NCBI RefSeq assembly: GCF_034479515.1
Contig: NZ_CP140152.1
Location: 5,642,001-5,706,000 of the forward strand
Reading direction: 5' to 3'
Source: Duganella zoogloeoides
Lineage (GTDB): Bacteria > Pseudomonadota > Gammaproteobacteria > Burkholderiales > Burkholderiaceae_D
Length of the DNA stretch: 64,000 nt
Below are positions 52,672 through 61,994 of the stretch, piece after piece. The translations under genes and the position numbers were made by a program. Positions within the stretch are counted from its first letter, which is position 1. Each line of letters opens with the position of its first letter. The notes under the pieces are model-generated. The model had not been told where the DNA came from. It saw only the letters and a list, made by a program, of their open reading frames with translations, and made no database searches.

Positions 52672-53735
52672 AATTCTCGCTTTCGTTGATCGCCGTTCTC
52701 GTTTTCCCGTATCCACAACACCGTGCTCTGCCCGGAAGTAGGGTTCCGCTGCAGCAGCGACACCGCATCGAGCGCCGCCCGGTCCAGCCGCACCCGGCTG
52801 TAGACCAAAAAGAAATTGCTCTTCACACCGAAAAGCAACCCTTGCACAGGCTTACGATTGGCCGTTCCGAGTTGCGGCAGGTTCGTATAGTCTGCCGTAT
52901 CACGGTAAAACCCGCCGCGCTTGCGCGCGTTCACCATCACGTTGGCATCGGCCAACGGCAGATTGGGCGACAGCGCAGCAAGTAATTCCGGCGGCGCCGT
53001 GTTGACGTTGAGCTCGGTGCGCTGCGGCAGGATGATCAAAAAGTCCCGCAGCCGCTCCATCGCCTGCGGCGTGAACCCGCTCACCGACAGTAAATCGTCC
53101 ACCCGCACCAGCCCCATCGGCTCCGTGCCGCCGCTCGCGCCCGACTGCGCCGCAGTCGTGCTACCGGTGCCGGTGCCGGTTTCAGTTCCAGTACTGGTGC
53201 CAGTACCTGCGCCGGTCGCCGGCGTGGGCGCTGGCTGCGAGCTTGCCACCTGCCTGGCCAGCGGCAGCGCCAGGCTGGGGTTGAGCTGCAACTGGGTCAG
53301 CAGGCGCTCGAACATCGCCACATCGGTCGGGCTGATCACGCGGCCCTCTGACAGATTGGTCAGATTGTAACGCGACTGCGCATCGACAATCTGGCCGGAC
53401 AGCGTGGCATTGAAATTCTCGCTCTCGCGCTGTTCGCGTTCGATGTAATCGTCGATCCTGGTTTCTTCGAGCGGCTGGGCCCAGATGCCGTTTTCAATGG
53501 TCAAGCCGCCCTTGCTGAAGAAGTCCACCTGCAGGATCAGCCTGCTCAAGCTCAGTGCGCCGCGCACGATCCAGCGCGTCTGGAATTGCAGGCGCTGGTT
53601 TTCCATCGAACGCACCTGCACCTGCTGCTGCCAGAACAGGCTGGCCACGATGGTCACCGCCAGCGTGGTCAAAAGCAGCGCGGTCACCACCGCGACACCG
53701 CGCTGGCGCAGGAGTTGGCGGGGGCGGCCGGCCAT
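52668..53735 (-). CDS. gspK: Type II secretion minor pseudopilin K
   Basis: This 355-residue protein has the start MAGRPRQLLRQRGVAVVTAL with a hydrophobic N-terminal helix. Cleavage follows Gly in RQRG, and the usual Glu5 is absent, as is normal for GspK. The globular part includes DAQSRYNLTNL and the helix-hairpin LLSVSGFTPQAMERLRDFLI. A Thr/Gly/Ser-rich low-complexity insert lies near residues 195-225. It caps the pseudopilus tip with I and J. The start overlaps the gspJ stop by one base (TGATG). Confidence 0.92.
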   Translation of the reverse strand: MAGRPRQLLRQRGVAVVTALLLTTLAVTIVASLFWQQQVQVRSMENQRLQFQTRWIVRGALSLSRLILQVDFFSKGGLTIENGIWAQPLEETRIDDYIEREQRESENFNATLSGQIVDAQSRYNLTNLSEGRVISPTDVAMFERLLTQLQLNPSLALPLARQVASSQPAPTPATGAGTGTSTGTETGTGTGSTTAAQSGASGGTEPMGLVRVDDLLSVSGFTPQAMERLRDFLIILPQRTELNVNTAPPELLAALSPNLPLADANVMVNARKRGGFYRDTADYTNLPQLGTANRKPVQGLLFGVKSNFFLVYSRVRLDRAALDAVSLLQRNPTSGQSTVLWIRENENGDQRKREF

Positions 53736-54367
53736 CACAGTTCCCCCAGCAGGTAGGATTTCACCAGCGGCACTTCCTGTCCGCGCACCATCAACGTCAC
53801 TTCCAGCCCGGTCGGCATGCCGGTGCCGCTGACGGGCGCGGTGCCGCTGGCCGGCAGCCACTGGTTGTCGGCCCAGTAGCGCATGGTCATCGCCTGCACG
53901 CCCGACTGCAAGGCTACGCTGGCGGACGTGCCGGTATCGCTCAGCGCAGCCTGCCACAGGGTGTCGAGCTCGCGCAGGTCGCGGGTGGCGTTCGACTCGC
54001 GGCGCACCAGCACGCCATCGTCGCGTACCCGGTATGAGACCACCAGCAGCCGCGTAGGTTCATTTTCCAGCATCGCCATGCGTACCAGCGTGATGCGATC
54101 GTTCTCGGCCGCGATCATCGGCCGGCGATTCAGATAGCTGGAGTTGGCCAGGCTGGACAAGTCGCTTTGCAGCTGGGCAAACGCCAGTTGCAAGCCACGC
54201 GTGTAGGCCATTTCCGTGGTCAGCGCATCGCGCGAGCGGATGATGCCGTCGAGCCCGCGCCAACCGAGCACCGCCACAAACGCCAGGATGGTGATTGCAA
54301 CAAGTAACTCGATCAGGGTGAAGCCGCGCGGGCGCGGCCGGAGCTTCGGCATCGACTGCGGCATCAT
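53735..54367 (-). CDS. gspJ: Type II secretion minor pseudopilin J
   Basis: This 210-residue protein starts MMPQSMPKLRPRPRGFTLIE. The prepilin cleavage site is G-FTLIELLVAI with Glu5, followed by the pilin helix and a beta-rich domain. The ATG overlaps the gspI stop (ATGA). It forms the tip complex with GspI and GspK. Confidence 0.93.
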   Translation of the reverse strand: MMPQSMPKLRPRPRGFTLIELLVAITILAFVAVLGWRGLDGIIRSRDALTTEMAYTRGLQLAFAQLQSDLSSLANSSYLNRRPMIAAENDRITLVRMAMLENEPTRLLVVSYRVRDDGVLVRRESNATRDLRELDTLWQAALSDTGTSASVALQSGVQAMTMRYWADNQWLPASGTAPVSGTGMPTGLEVTLMVRGQEVPLVKSYLLGEL

Positions 54368-54744
54368 GGACTGAGCACCTGCGCCAGCTTGATGATGCGG
54401 CGTTCCGGGTTGGCCTGGTCGTACACGCTCACCTCCACCCGGCGAAAACGCGGATTGGCCGTGGCGATCACGGCCTCCTCGCACATCAGCTTGAGGTCGC
54501 CCTGCGGGCATTCGAAGGTTTGCTTGCCGATGGCCGGATAGGTGCGGGCCAGGCTCAGTTGCACCAGCCGGTTCTCGGCCGACCACGTGGCCATCATCGA
54601 GGCGCGCAGGCCGGCGCTGTTCTGGGTGAGGCTGCCCACGGCGCGCAGCGAGGCGCCCAGCGCGGTGCCCACGATCACCAGGGCGACCAGCACTTCGAGC
54701 AGGGTAAAGCCGGAGGAATTAGCTGGAGAGCGGCGCATGGTCAA
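54364..54744 (-). CDS. gspI: Type II secretion minor pseudopilin I
   Basis: This 126-residue protein has prepilin site SSG-FTLLEVLVALVIVGTALG with Glu5 and a short globular domain of normal GspI length. Start and stop overlap gspH and gspJ by four bases each, so it is fully embedded in the coupled gsp array. Confidence 0.94.
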   Translation of the reverse strand: MTMRRSPANSSGFTLLEVLVALVIVGTALGASLRAVGSLTQNSAGLRASMMATWSAENRLVQLSLARTYPAIGKQTFECPQGDLKLMCEEAVIATANPRFRRVEVSVYDQANPERRIIKLAQVLSP

Positions 54745-55211
54745 TCCACCGTAAAGTGACCGACGCCATCGGCGCGGATGGCCACGCTGCTGCCGTCATT
54801 GCTGGCCATGGTCAGCACGAACGGCTTGTCCACCGGTTCGCGGCCAAACACGATGCGCATCACGCCTTGCTGAAAATTGGGTTGCGGGTCGAGCAGCAGG
54901 GTGTAGGGGCCGCGCTTGAACTCGCGCGCACGCAGCAGGTCGTCCTGCACCGCCACGTCCCACTGGCGGCCGTTGCGGATCAAAAAGCGGTAACCGTCGC
55001 TGCTGGCCTCGAACGCCACCTGGCGGTTGCGCACGATGGCCTCATCGCGCGCCATTTGCAGCAGCAGCGCAATGCGCTGGGCTTCCTGGTGCACGGTCTG
55101 GCGCTGGTCCGGCATGGCGTTGAGCGAGACGATCCCCAGGGTAATGCCCAGGATAACCATCACCACCAGCAGTTCGATCAGCGTGAAACCACGCGCGCGG
55201 CCCGCAACCAT
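54741..55211 (-). CDS. gspH: Type II secretion minor pseudopilin H
   Basis: This 156-residue protein has prepilin site ARG-FTLIELLVVMVILGITLG, followed by EAQRIALLLQMARDEAIVRN and a beta-sandwich domain of GspH/FimT type. The ATG of MVAGRARG was chosen because the cleavage site then sits near residue 8. It follows gspG after 29 bases. Confidence 0.92.
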   Translation of the reverse strand: MVAGRARGFTLIELLVVMVILGITLGIVSLNAMPDQRQTVHQEAQRIALLLQMARDEAIVRNRQVAFEASSDGYRFLIRNGRQWDVAVQDDLLRAREFKRGPYTLLLDPQPNFQQGVMRIVFGREPVDKPFVLTMASNDGSSVAIRADGVGHFTVD

Positions 55212-55240
55212 GGGCGTGTCCTTAAAATAATACCGGGTGC

Positions 55241-55684
55241 TTACTCGTCCCAGGAACCGATGTCGGCATCGTCGCCGGTGCCGCCCGGCTGGCCGTCGGC
55301 GCCCAGCGAGTACACATCGACCTCGCCCTTGACGCCCGGCGACAGGTACTGGTACGGCGCGCCCCATGGATCCTTCGGGGTTTTCTCGATGTAGCCGCCC
55401 GCTTTCCAGCCGTTGGCGGCCGGGCCGCTGGTGGGCTTTTCGCGCAGCGCCTGCAAGCCCTGCTCGGTGGTCGGGTAGCGCTGGTTGTCCAGCTTGTACA
55501 GCTTGAGCGCCTGCATGATGGTGGCGATGTCCACCTTGGCGGCGGCGACTTTCGATTCGCCGGTGCGGCTGAGCAGCTTGGGCACGACCAGCGCGGCCAG
55601 CACACCCATGATGACCACGACCACCATGATCTCGATCAGGGTGAAGCCACGGGCAGCGCGTCGGGAAAGAGATAACTTTTTCAT
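55241..55684 (-). CDS. gspG: Type II secretion major pseudopilin G
   Basis: This 147-residue protein starts MKKLSLSRRAARGFTLIEIM. The prepilin site is RG-FTLIE, and the conserved GspG calcium-loop region includes KDPWGAPYQYLSPG and the acidic end GTGDDADIGSWDE. It is the first gene of the gspGHIJKLMNDEFC operon. A weak TTG four codons upstream is also in frame. No prepilin peptidase gene (gspO) is in the window. Confidence 0.96.
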   Translation of the reverse strand: MKKLSLSRRAARGFTLIEIMVVVVIMGVLAALVVPKLLSRTGESKVAAAKVDIATIMQALKLYKLDNQRYPTTEQGLQALREKPTSGPAANGWKAGGYIEKTPKDPWGAPYQYLSPGVKGEVDVYSLGADGQPGGTGDDADIGSWDE

Positions 55685-55879
55685 AATCTGGTGCAATAAT
55701 TAGTGAGTGCAGAGTATAAGGCCGAAACACGGTCATCGACCGGATCGCGACCACGATTTTTGCGCGCCGGTGCTTAGAAAACTCTTAACCGGCGCCGGTA
55801 TTTACGCTGTTTTACCGGTTTCCGAGTGCCGGTAACACAGCGGTCACGGTGCTGTCACGCACGCGTCACAATCGTGACA

Positions 55880-58012
55880 TCAATCGTGCTTGCGGGCGCT
55901 GCCCTCGATCCGTTGCAGCGCGCCGTCGTTGCCGCCGCCACCCACCGACTGCCCCGAGCTGGCCGCCAGCGCCGATTGCTGCACCACCGGCGGCGCCGTC
56001 TCGACAAACGACTTGATGCCCAGCGCGGCGTCGATCTGGTTCGGGTAAATGATGAAACCGCGCGTGATCACCGCCGACACCTTGCGCACGTCGCGGATAT
56101 CCGTGGTCGGATCGCCATCGACCAGCACCAGGTCGGCCAGCTTGCCCGGCACGATGCTGCCGCGGTCGTTGCTGGTGCGGGTGTAGCGGGCGCCATTGCG
56201 GGTGGCCACCTGCAGCGCCTGCGCCGGCGTCAAGCCGGCCTTGACCAGCAGCGCCAGCTCCGAGTGCAAGGTAAAGCCCGGCACATCGTCGGTACCGGCC
56301 ACGATCGGCACGCCGGCGCGGTACATCACGCCGACGAAATCGACCATCCGGGCATACGATTTTTCGTAGCGCTGCACCTTGTCGGCCGGAATCTTCATGG
56401 TGCCCACCGAGAAACCGCGCTTGACGTCGGGCGGCATGTAGTCGGCAAAATCGGCATACGGCTCGTTGACGTCGCCGTCCCGCTGCTTGAGGAAGGCGAA
56501 CGCCGACAGGGTCGGGTCGATCGAGATCTGTTTTTTGGCCAGCTGCGCCACGAAATCCTTGACCGGCTTCGAGTTGAGGTCGAGGTCGGCCACTTTCTCG
56601 GCCGGCAGCACGAAGCGGTTCAGGTTGCGGGTTTCGGTATCGGGCTTGACGAAGAAATTGAGCATCACCTGGTTGATGTGCTGGATTTCGTCGTAGCCGG
56701 CGTCAAGCGCCTGCTGGGCGCGCAGGCCGGCCGGCACATGGCCGGATACGCGCATGCCACGGCTGTGGGCATACGCCACCGTGTCCTTCAGGATGTCTTT
56801 CGGGAACGAGTTATAGATCTTCAGTTGCGGGTAGCCGCGCTGGGCGTACCAGTCGATGGCGTTCTTGGCGCCCTCGAGGTCCTTGACCAGGAAGCCGCCA
56901 CTGGCGCTGTACGGGCTTTCGCCCTCTAAAAAGCCGGTGGGCACCACTTGCGGCGCCAGCAGCTTGCCGGCGGCGGTTTCATCGAGCATCGCTTGCAGCT
57001 GGGCGTTGTCGTTGCCCATGTCGCGCACGCTGGTCACGCCGGTGGAGATGTTCAGGGCGCCCGACCAGCGGTCGACGTGGCCGTGCATGTCGAACAGGCC
57101 CGGCAGCACGATGCGCCCGCCCGCGTCGATGATGTTTTTCGCCGCGCGCGTGGGCGAGCCGGCCGGCAGCACGGCGGTAATGCGGCCGCGCAGCAGGTAG
57201 ATGTCCGAAGGCTGGCCCACGGTGGCCTTCTCGCTGTCGAACACGCGGGCGTTGCGCACTACGCTCAAGCCATCGAGCGGGTGTTGCAGCCTGGTGGCGA
57301 CATCGGTGAGCATCTGCGCTTCGGCCGCTTTTTGACGCCGGGTCAGGTCGGGAATGGCGTCCTGCCAGCCCTGCTCGAGCATGGACAGGGCGCCGGGGAT
57401 GATCACCGCGAACAGGCGCGGCTGGTCACCCGTGGTGGCCCAGTAGAACGATGGCGACAGGCCGATGCCGGTCAGCGCCAGCAACTGCACGGTCTGCTTT
57501 TCGCCCCTGGCATTGGTCACTTGCGCCGTTTCCAGCTTGGTTTGCGACAGCGTGCCGGTAGGCAGCAGCGCGATCTTGCCGTCTTTGGATGCGGCCAGCG
57601 CGGTAATCGCGGCAGACACCACCTCGAACGAACTGTTGAGCGGCACATAGCTGGCCGGCGCAGCCAGCGTGGCGCGGCCCTGGTCCGAGGTGGTGGTCCA
57701 TTCGGCCACGTTGCCCTGGCGCGTAAAACGCTCGTCCACCACGGCGCCAAAGGTGGAATTGCCCTTGACCTGGTACTCGGTCATCAACAGGTCGGGGCCG
57801 AGGCGGAATTGTTCGGTCAGCTCGGGACCGCGGCCGTTGTTCTTGTAGGTAAAGCGCACGGTGGTGCGGCCGTCGTCCTGGCGCTCGACCACCTGCTCGC
57901 CCATCTGCTTGTTGCTTTCGTTGAGGATGAGGAAAGTCGTGGTTGTGGCGGCATGGGCGCCTTGGGCCAGCAGGGCGGCAGCCAGGGCCAATGGTAGTGC
58001 GCGTTTCAGCAT
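55880..58012 (-). CDS. Exported amidohydrolase-family protein
   Basis: This 710-residue protein has a signal peptide (LALAAALLAQGAHAATT). An N-terminal beta-rich domain of about 240 residues precedes an imidazolonepropionase-like amidohydrolase barrel. Metal ligands are visible in LPGLFDMHGHVDRW (His-x-His), in MRVSGHVPAG and IQHINQ, and in VAGTDDVPG (Asp). Related secreted enzymes hydrolyse cyclic amides or dipeptides. The substrate here is unknown. It is 195 bases downstream of the gspG start and 21 bases from moeB, so it may belong with the moeB-ctpA group or be transcribed alone. A periplasmic location is expected. Confidence 0.85.
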   Translation of the reverse strand: MLKRALPLALAAALLAQGAHAATTTTFLILNESNKQMGEQVVERQDDGRTTVRFTYKNNGRGPELTEQFRLGPDLLMTEYQVKGNSTFGAVVDERFTRQGNVAEWTTTSDQGRATLAAPASYVPLNSSFEVVSAAITALAASKDGKIALLPTGTLSQTKLETAQVTNARGEKQTVQLLALTGIGLSPSFYWATTGDQPRLFAVIIPGALSMLEQGWQDAIPDLTRRQKAAEAQMLTDVATRLQHPLDGLSVVRNARVFDSEKATVGQPSDIYLLRGRITAVLPAGSPTRAAKNIIDAGGRIVLPGLFDMHGHVDRWSGALNISTGVTSVRDMGNDNAQLQAMLDETAAGKLLAPQVVPTGFLEGESPYSASGGFLVKDLEGAKNAIDWYAQRGYPQLKIYNSFPKDILKDTVAYAHSRGMRVSGHVPAGLRAQQALDAGYDEIQHINQVMLNFFVKPDTETRNLNRFVLPAEKVADLDLNSKPVKDFVAQLAKKQISIDPTLSAFAFLKQRDGDVNEPYADFADYMPPDVKRGFSVGTMKIPADKVQRYEKSYARMVDFVGVMYRAGVPIVAGTDDVPGFTLHSELALLVKAGLTPAQALQVATRNGARYTRTSNDRGSIVPGKLADLVLVDGDPTTDIRDVRKVSAVITRGFIIYPNQIDAALGIKSFVETAPPVVQQSALAASSGQSVGGGGNDGALQRIEGSARKHD

Positions 58013-58033
58013 GACGGTTTTCTCCGGTGAGTG

Positions 58034-58783
58034 TCAGGGGTGCCCGCACACGGGGCAATGCTCGTTGCGGGCCACGGCAATGCTGGTCCATTCCATGTAC
58101 AGGCCGTCGAGCATCAGCAGCCGGCCGGCCAGCGACTGGCCCACGTGCAACAGCAGCTTCAGGGCTTCGGCCGCCTGCATGGCGCCAACCACGCCGACCA
58201 GCGGCGCGAACACGCCCATGGCAGCGCACGCCACGTCTTCGAACTGCTGGTCTTGCGGGAACAGGCACGAATAGCACGGCTGGTCGCCGCCGCGCGGATC
58301 GAACACGCTGACCTGGCCGTCGAAGCGGATCGCCGCGCCCGACACCAGCGGCTTGCGCTGCGCCACGCAGGCGCGGTTGACCGCGTGGCGGGTGGCAAAA
58401 TTGTCGGTGCAGTCGAGCACCACGTCGGCCGCCGCCACCAGCTGCGCCAGGCGCGCATCGTCCACCCGCTCGGCCAGCGCGGTGATGCGAATGTCGGGAT
58501 TGATCTGCGCCATGGTGGTGCGGGCAGAGAGCGCCTTGGACTGGCCCACGCGTTCGGTGGTGTGGGCGATTTGCCGCTGCAGGTTGGTCAGATCGACCTC
58601 GTCGTCATCGACGATGGTGATGTGGCCCACCCCGGCCGACGCCAGGTACATGGCCGCTGGCGATCCGAGGCCGCCGGCGCCGATCACCAGCGCATGCGAC
58701 GCCAGCAGGCGCTGCTGGCCCTCGATGCCGATCTGCTCCAGCAGGATGTGGCGCGAGTAGCGCAGCAGTTGCTCGTCGTTCAT
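58034..58783 (-). CDS. moeB: HesA/MoeB/ThiF-family adenylyltransferase
   Basis: This 249-residue, E1-like enzyme adenylates the C-terminal Gly-Gly of a sulfur-carrier protein (MoaD or ThiS). Nucleotide binding is through GAGGLGS (35-41) and DDDEVDLTNLQRQIAH. DCTDNFATRHAVN and the zinc cysteines CYSC and CPVC are intact. It lacks the C-terminal rhodanese domain of the longer forms. A separate rhodanese-like gene is found 4 kb away. MoeB versus ThiF cannot be separated with certainty. It lies 17 bases after ctpA. Confidence 0.88.
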   Translation of the reverse strand: MNDEQLLRYSRHILLEQIGIEGQQRLLASHALVIGAGGLGSPAAMYLASAGVGHITIVDDDEVDLTNLQRQIAHTTERVGQSKALSARTTMAQINPDIRITALAERVDDARLAQLVAAADVVLDCTDNFATRHAVNRACVAQRKPLVSGAAIRFDGQVSVFDPRGGDQPCYSCLFPQDQQFEDVACAAMGVFAPLVGVVGAMQAAEALKLLLHVGQSLAGRLLMLDGLYMEWTSIAVARNEHCPVCGHP

Positions 58784-58800
58784 GTTCGGCCGCCAGCCGT

Positions 58801-60429
58801 TTATTGCGCGGCCGGCTGAAGGGGTGAGGATTGCGGGGCGGCGGCTTCCGGCTTGGGCTTGGGCAGCTGCAGCGGCTTGTCGTTCGGCTTGTTGGCAGGC
58901 TTGTCGGTGGACTTGTCGCCCGGCTTGGCCGGCTTGTCGCCCGCTTTAGCGTCCGGCTTGCTGTCCAGCTTGCTGTCAGACTTTGTTTCGCCACTGGCCG
59001 CGCCCGGCGCCTCTATCGGTTCCGCCTTGGACAGTTGGACCGGCAACCCCTTGAAATGGTTCAATGCCTGGGTCAACTGGAAGTCGTCCTTGGTGCCGAA
59101 TTCGACCGGCTTGATTTTCCTGGACAGTGCGACCAGGCGCTGTTCTTCTTCCAGGCTGTCGCGGCGGGCGTTGAGCGCCTTTTGCTCGGCGGCTTCGGCG
59201 GCCGGGTCCTTGTCGTTGCCCAGGTGTTTTTGCAGGTCCGACTCGCGCATGCGCAGGCTGTTCAAGCCATCGCCCTCGGCGGTTTCATCGACCATCAGGT
59301 CGGGCACGATGCCGCGCGCCTGGATCGAACGGTTTTTCGGCGTGTAGTAGCGCGCGGTGGTGATCTTGACGGCGGTATCGGCGGTCAGCTGGCGCAGGGT
59401 TTGCACCGAGCCCTTGCCGAAGGTCTGCGTGCCCATGATGGTGGCGCGCTGGTAATCCTGCAGCGCGCCGGCGACGATTTCGGACGCCGACGCCGACCCG
59501 GCATTGACCAGCACCACGATCGGCACATCCTTGACGCCGGCCGGCAGCTTGGCCAGCGGGTCGCCCTTGCCGCCCGGGGCATAAAACTCGGGGCGGGCAT
59601 AGAAGGTTTCCTTGGCGCTGGCCAGCTGGCCGTTGGTGGACACCACCGCCGCATCGCGCGGCAGGAAGGCGGCCGAGACGCCGATGGCGCCCGGCACCAC
59701 GCCACCGGGGTCGTTGCGCAAGTCCAGCACCAGGCCCTTGAGCTTGGGTTCCTTGGCGTACAGCTCATTGATCTTCTTGACCATGTCGTCCAGCGTGGGT
59801 TCCTGGAACTGCGAAATGCGCAGCCAGGCGTAGCCCGGCTCGATGATCTTGCCCTTGACGCTCTGCACGCGGATTTCCTGGCGCGTGATGGTCATGGTGA
59901 GCGGCTTGTCCTCGTCCTTGCGGCTCAGGGTCAGAGTAACCTTGGAGCCGGGCTCGCCGCGCATCTTTTTCACGCTCTCGTCGAGGTTCATGCCCTTGAT
60001 CGGCGTGCCGTCGATGCGGGTGATCAGGTCGCCGGCCTTGATGCCGGCCTTGAACGCAGGCGTGTCCTCGATCGGCGACACCACCTTGATGTAGCCGTCT
60101 TCGGCGCTCACCTCGACGCCGATGCCGACGAACTTGCCGGACACGGTGTCGCGCATTTCGCGGAACGCGCGTTTATCAAGGTACACCGAGTGCGGATCGA
60201 GCGAGGACACCATGCCGGCGATGGCGTCGGTAACGAGCTTCTTGTCGTCAACGCTTTCCACGTAGTCGGTCTTGATCAGCCCGAACACATCGGACAACTG
60301 GCGCAATTCGGCCAGCGGCAATGGCGCGCCGGTGACTTTTTGTGCAATGGCGGAAAATTGCAGGGAAGCGGCAACGCCCGCCACCATGCCGATACCGATC
60401 AGACTGATACTCTTGAACTTGTTTGCCAT
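58801..60429 (-). CDS. ctpA: S41 carboxy-terminal processing protease
   Basis: This 542-residue periplasmic serine protease has an N-terminal signal (about 8-29). A PDZ domain (about 100-185, KFVGIGVEVSAEDGYIKVVS) precedes the S41 catalytic core with Ser316 (SASASE) and Lys339 (TFGKGSVQ). The final 75 residues are a Lys/Pro/Asp-rich low-complexity tail. Ctp enzymes trim lipoproteins and peptidoglycan hydrolases. Neighbouring envC, an amidase activator, fits an envelope-remodelling role. It starts 7 bases after envC. Confidence 0.94.
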   Translation of the reverse strand: MANKFKSISLIGIGMVAGVAASLQFSAIAQKVTGAPLPLAELRQLSDVFGLIKTDYVESVDDKKLVTDAIAGMVSSLDPHSVYLDKRAFREMRDTVSGKFVGIGVEVSAEDGYIKVVSPIEDTPAFKAGIKAGDLITRIDGTPIKGMNLDESVKKMRGEPGSKVTLTLSRKDEDKPLTMTITRQEIRVQSVKGKIIEPGYAWLRISQFQEPTLDDMVKKINELYAKEPKLKGLVLDLRNDPGGVVPGAIGVSAAFLPRDAAVVSTNGQLASAKETFYARPEFYAPGGKGDPLAKLPAGVKDVPIVVLVNAGSASASEIVAGALQDYQRATIMGTQTFGKGSVQTLRQLTADTAVKITTARYYTPKNRSIQARGIVPDLMVDETAEGDGLNSLRMRESDLQKHLGNDKDPAAEAAEQKALNARRDSLEEEQRLVALSRKIKPVEFGTKDDFQLTQALNHFKGLPVQLSKAEPIEAPGAASGETKSDSKLDSKPDAKAGDKPAKPGDKSTDKPANKPNDKPLQLPKPKPEAAAPQSSPLQPAAQ

Positions 60430-60436
60430 GGTTTCC

Positions 60437-61993
60437 TTAGAACTTCACCCAACCCGACGGATCGAAAGCCGCGCCGCGCAGGCGAAGCTCAAAGTATAGC
60501 CCCGATTCTTCGTTGCCACCGCTGTTGCCCACGCTGGCAATCGCATCGCCGGCCTTGACCACGTCGCCGGGACGCTTGAGCAGCGACTGGTTGTTGCCGT
60601 AAATGCTCATGTACTGGCCGCCATGATCGACAATGATCAGGTTGCCGAAGCCGCGCAGCCACTCGGCAAACACCACCCGGCCACCGGCCACCGTGTGGAT
60701 TTCGGCGCCTTCGGCCGCCTTGATGAACACGCCCTTCCAGGCCGGACCGTCGCCGCGCTTGCTGCCATATTTGGCCGCCACGCGGCCATTCACGGGCGCG
60801 CGCATCTGCCCCTTGAGGCTGGCAAAGGCGCCGGCCGGCGCCGCCGGTGCCAGTGCGATATCGGCGGCCCTGGCCGGCGGCTCCTTCGGTTCCGGCGGTA
60901 CCGGCGTGGCAGCGACTTTCGGTTCGTCGGCGTCGATCGGATCGAGCTTGACCGGGGGCGGCGGCGTGACCGGGGTGGCTGGTTGCTGCGGCTTGATGGT
61001 GCCCGATTTGCCAGCGTTGGCCGTGGCGGCAGCCTTGGCCGCGGCCTCCCTGGCGGCAGCGGCGCGCGCCAGGCGCTGACGCTCGGCTTCGGCCGCCCTG
61101 GCTTTGGCCAGCGCGCGTTGCTCGGCTTCGGCCTTGGCCTTGGCGGCGGCGCGGGCGGCGGCCAGTTGCTCCTGGCGGCGCTTTTCGGCAGCGGCAGCGG
61201 CCGCCTGCTCCTCGATCAGCTTGTTCAGGCGCGTGACCAGGCCGCCGAGGCGCTGCTCGTCGCGCTCGACATTCCCGACTTCCTTGCGCTGGGCCACCAG
61301 TTTGCTCGAGAGCTGGGCCAGCAGCGCCGCGCGGCGTGCTTTTTCCTGCTCCAGCTTGCTCTTTTGCTGCAATTGTTCCTGGGCGATCTCGCCCAGTTCG
61401 TCCTTGGCGTTCTGGGTGGCGGCCTGGTTGTCCTCGACCGCCTTGAGGCTGGTGCGCAAACTTTCCAGCAATTTCGCCTGTGCTTGCGACACGTACGACA
61501 GCATTTGCAGGTCGCGGTTGATGCGGTTCGGGTTGTCGCCGGACAGCAGCAGCTTGATGCGGTCCTCGTTGCCGGCCACGTAGTGCTGGCGCAGCATTTG
61601 CGCCAGTTGCTGTTGCTGGTCCTTGACGGTCACGCTCAGGCGCTCGCGCTCGGCGCCAAGCGCGGTCAGCTTGCTGTTGGTATCGTTCTGCTCTTGCTGC
61701 AAGTCGCGCAGGGCGCGGTTGGCGTCCGAAATCGCCGCTTCCGATTCGGCCAGGGTATCGGCCGCGTCTTCCTTGGCGCTCTCGGTCTTGCCGATGTCTT
61801 TCTTGAGGGCGGTGAGTTTTTGCTGCAAGCTCGCGCGTTCGGCCTCGGCCAGCGCCTTTTGCTTGCTGCGCTCGGTCGGCTTGCCCGGCGCGGCGTGCGC
61901 CACCGGGACCGCCATCGAAGTTGCCAACGAGGCGGTGACCAGCAGCGCGGCACAGGCGCCGCGCCAGTTATTACTAAGCTTGGAAGAAGACAA
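60437..61993 (-). CDS. envC: EnvC-type murein hydrolase activator (degenerate M23)
   Basis: This 518-residue protein has a signal peptide (about 14-35, SMAVPVAHA) and long coiled coils (about 36-300) with Ala/Lys/Glu-rich heptads. A Pro-rich linker and a C-terminal LytM domain (about 395-518) follow. The LytM zinc ligands are missing (AAKYGSKRGDG in place of H-x-G-x-D, and GLYFELR in place of H-x-H), so it should activate amidases rather than cleave. The start is a TTG one base after the gpmA stop, since the first in-frame ATG falls inside the signal peptide. It acts at the septum. Confidence 0.92.
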   Translation of the reverse strand: MSSSKLSNNWRGACAALLVTASLATSMAVPVAHAAPGKPTERSKQKALAEAERASLQQKLTALKKDIGKTESAKEDAADTLAESEAAISDANRALRDLQQEQNDTNSKLTALGAERERLSVTVKDQQQQLAQMLRQHYVAGNEDRIKLLLSGDNPNRINRDLQMLSYVSQAQAKLLESLRTSLKAVEDNQAATQNAKDELGEIAQEQLQQKSKLEQEKARRAALLAQLSSKLVAQRKEVGNVERDEQRLGGLVTRLNKLIEEQAAAAAAEKRRQEQLAAARAAAKAKAEAEQRALAKARAAEAERQRLARAAAAREAAAKAAATANAGKSGTIKPQQPATPVTPPPPVKLDPIDADEPKVAATPVPPEPKEPPARAADIALAPAAPAGAFASLKGQMRAPVNGRVAAKYGSKRGDGPAWKGVFIKAAEGAEIHTVAGGRVVFAEWLRGFGNLIIVDHGGQYMSIYGNNQSLLKRPGDVVKAGDAIASVGNSGGNEESGLYFELRLRGAAFDPSGWVKF

Positions 61994-61994
61994 A

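Noticed and set aside
60437..61993. Active M23 endopeptidase
   Set aside because: Both zinc-ligand motifs are lost, and the coiled coils identify an EnvC-type activator.
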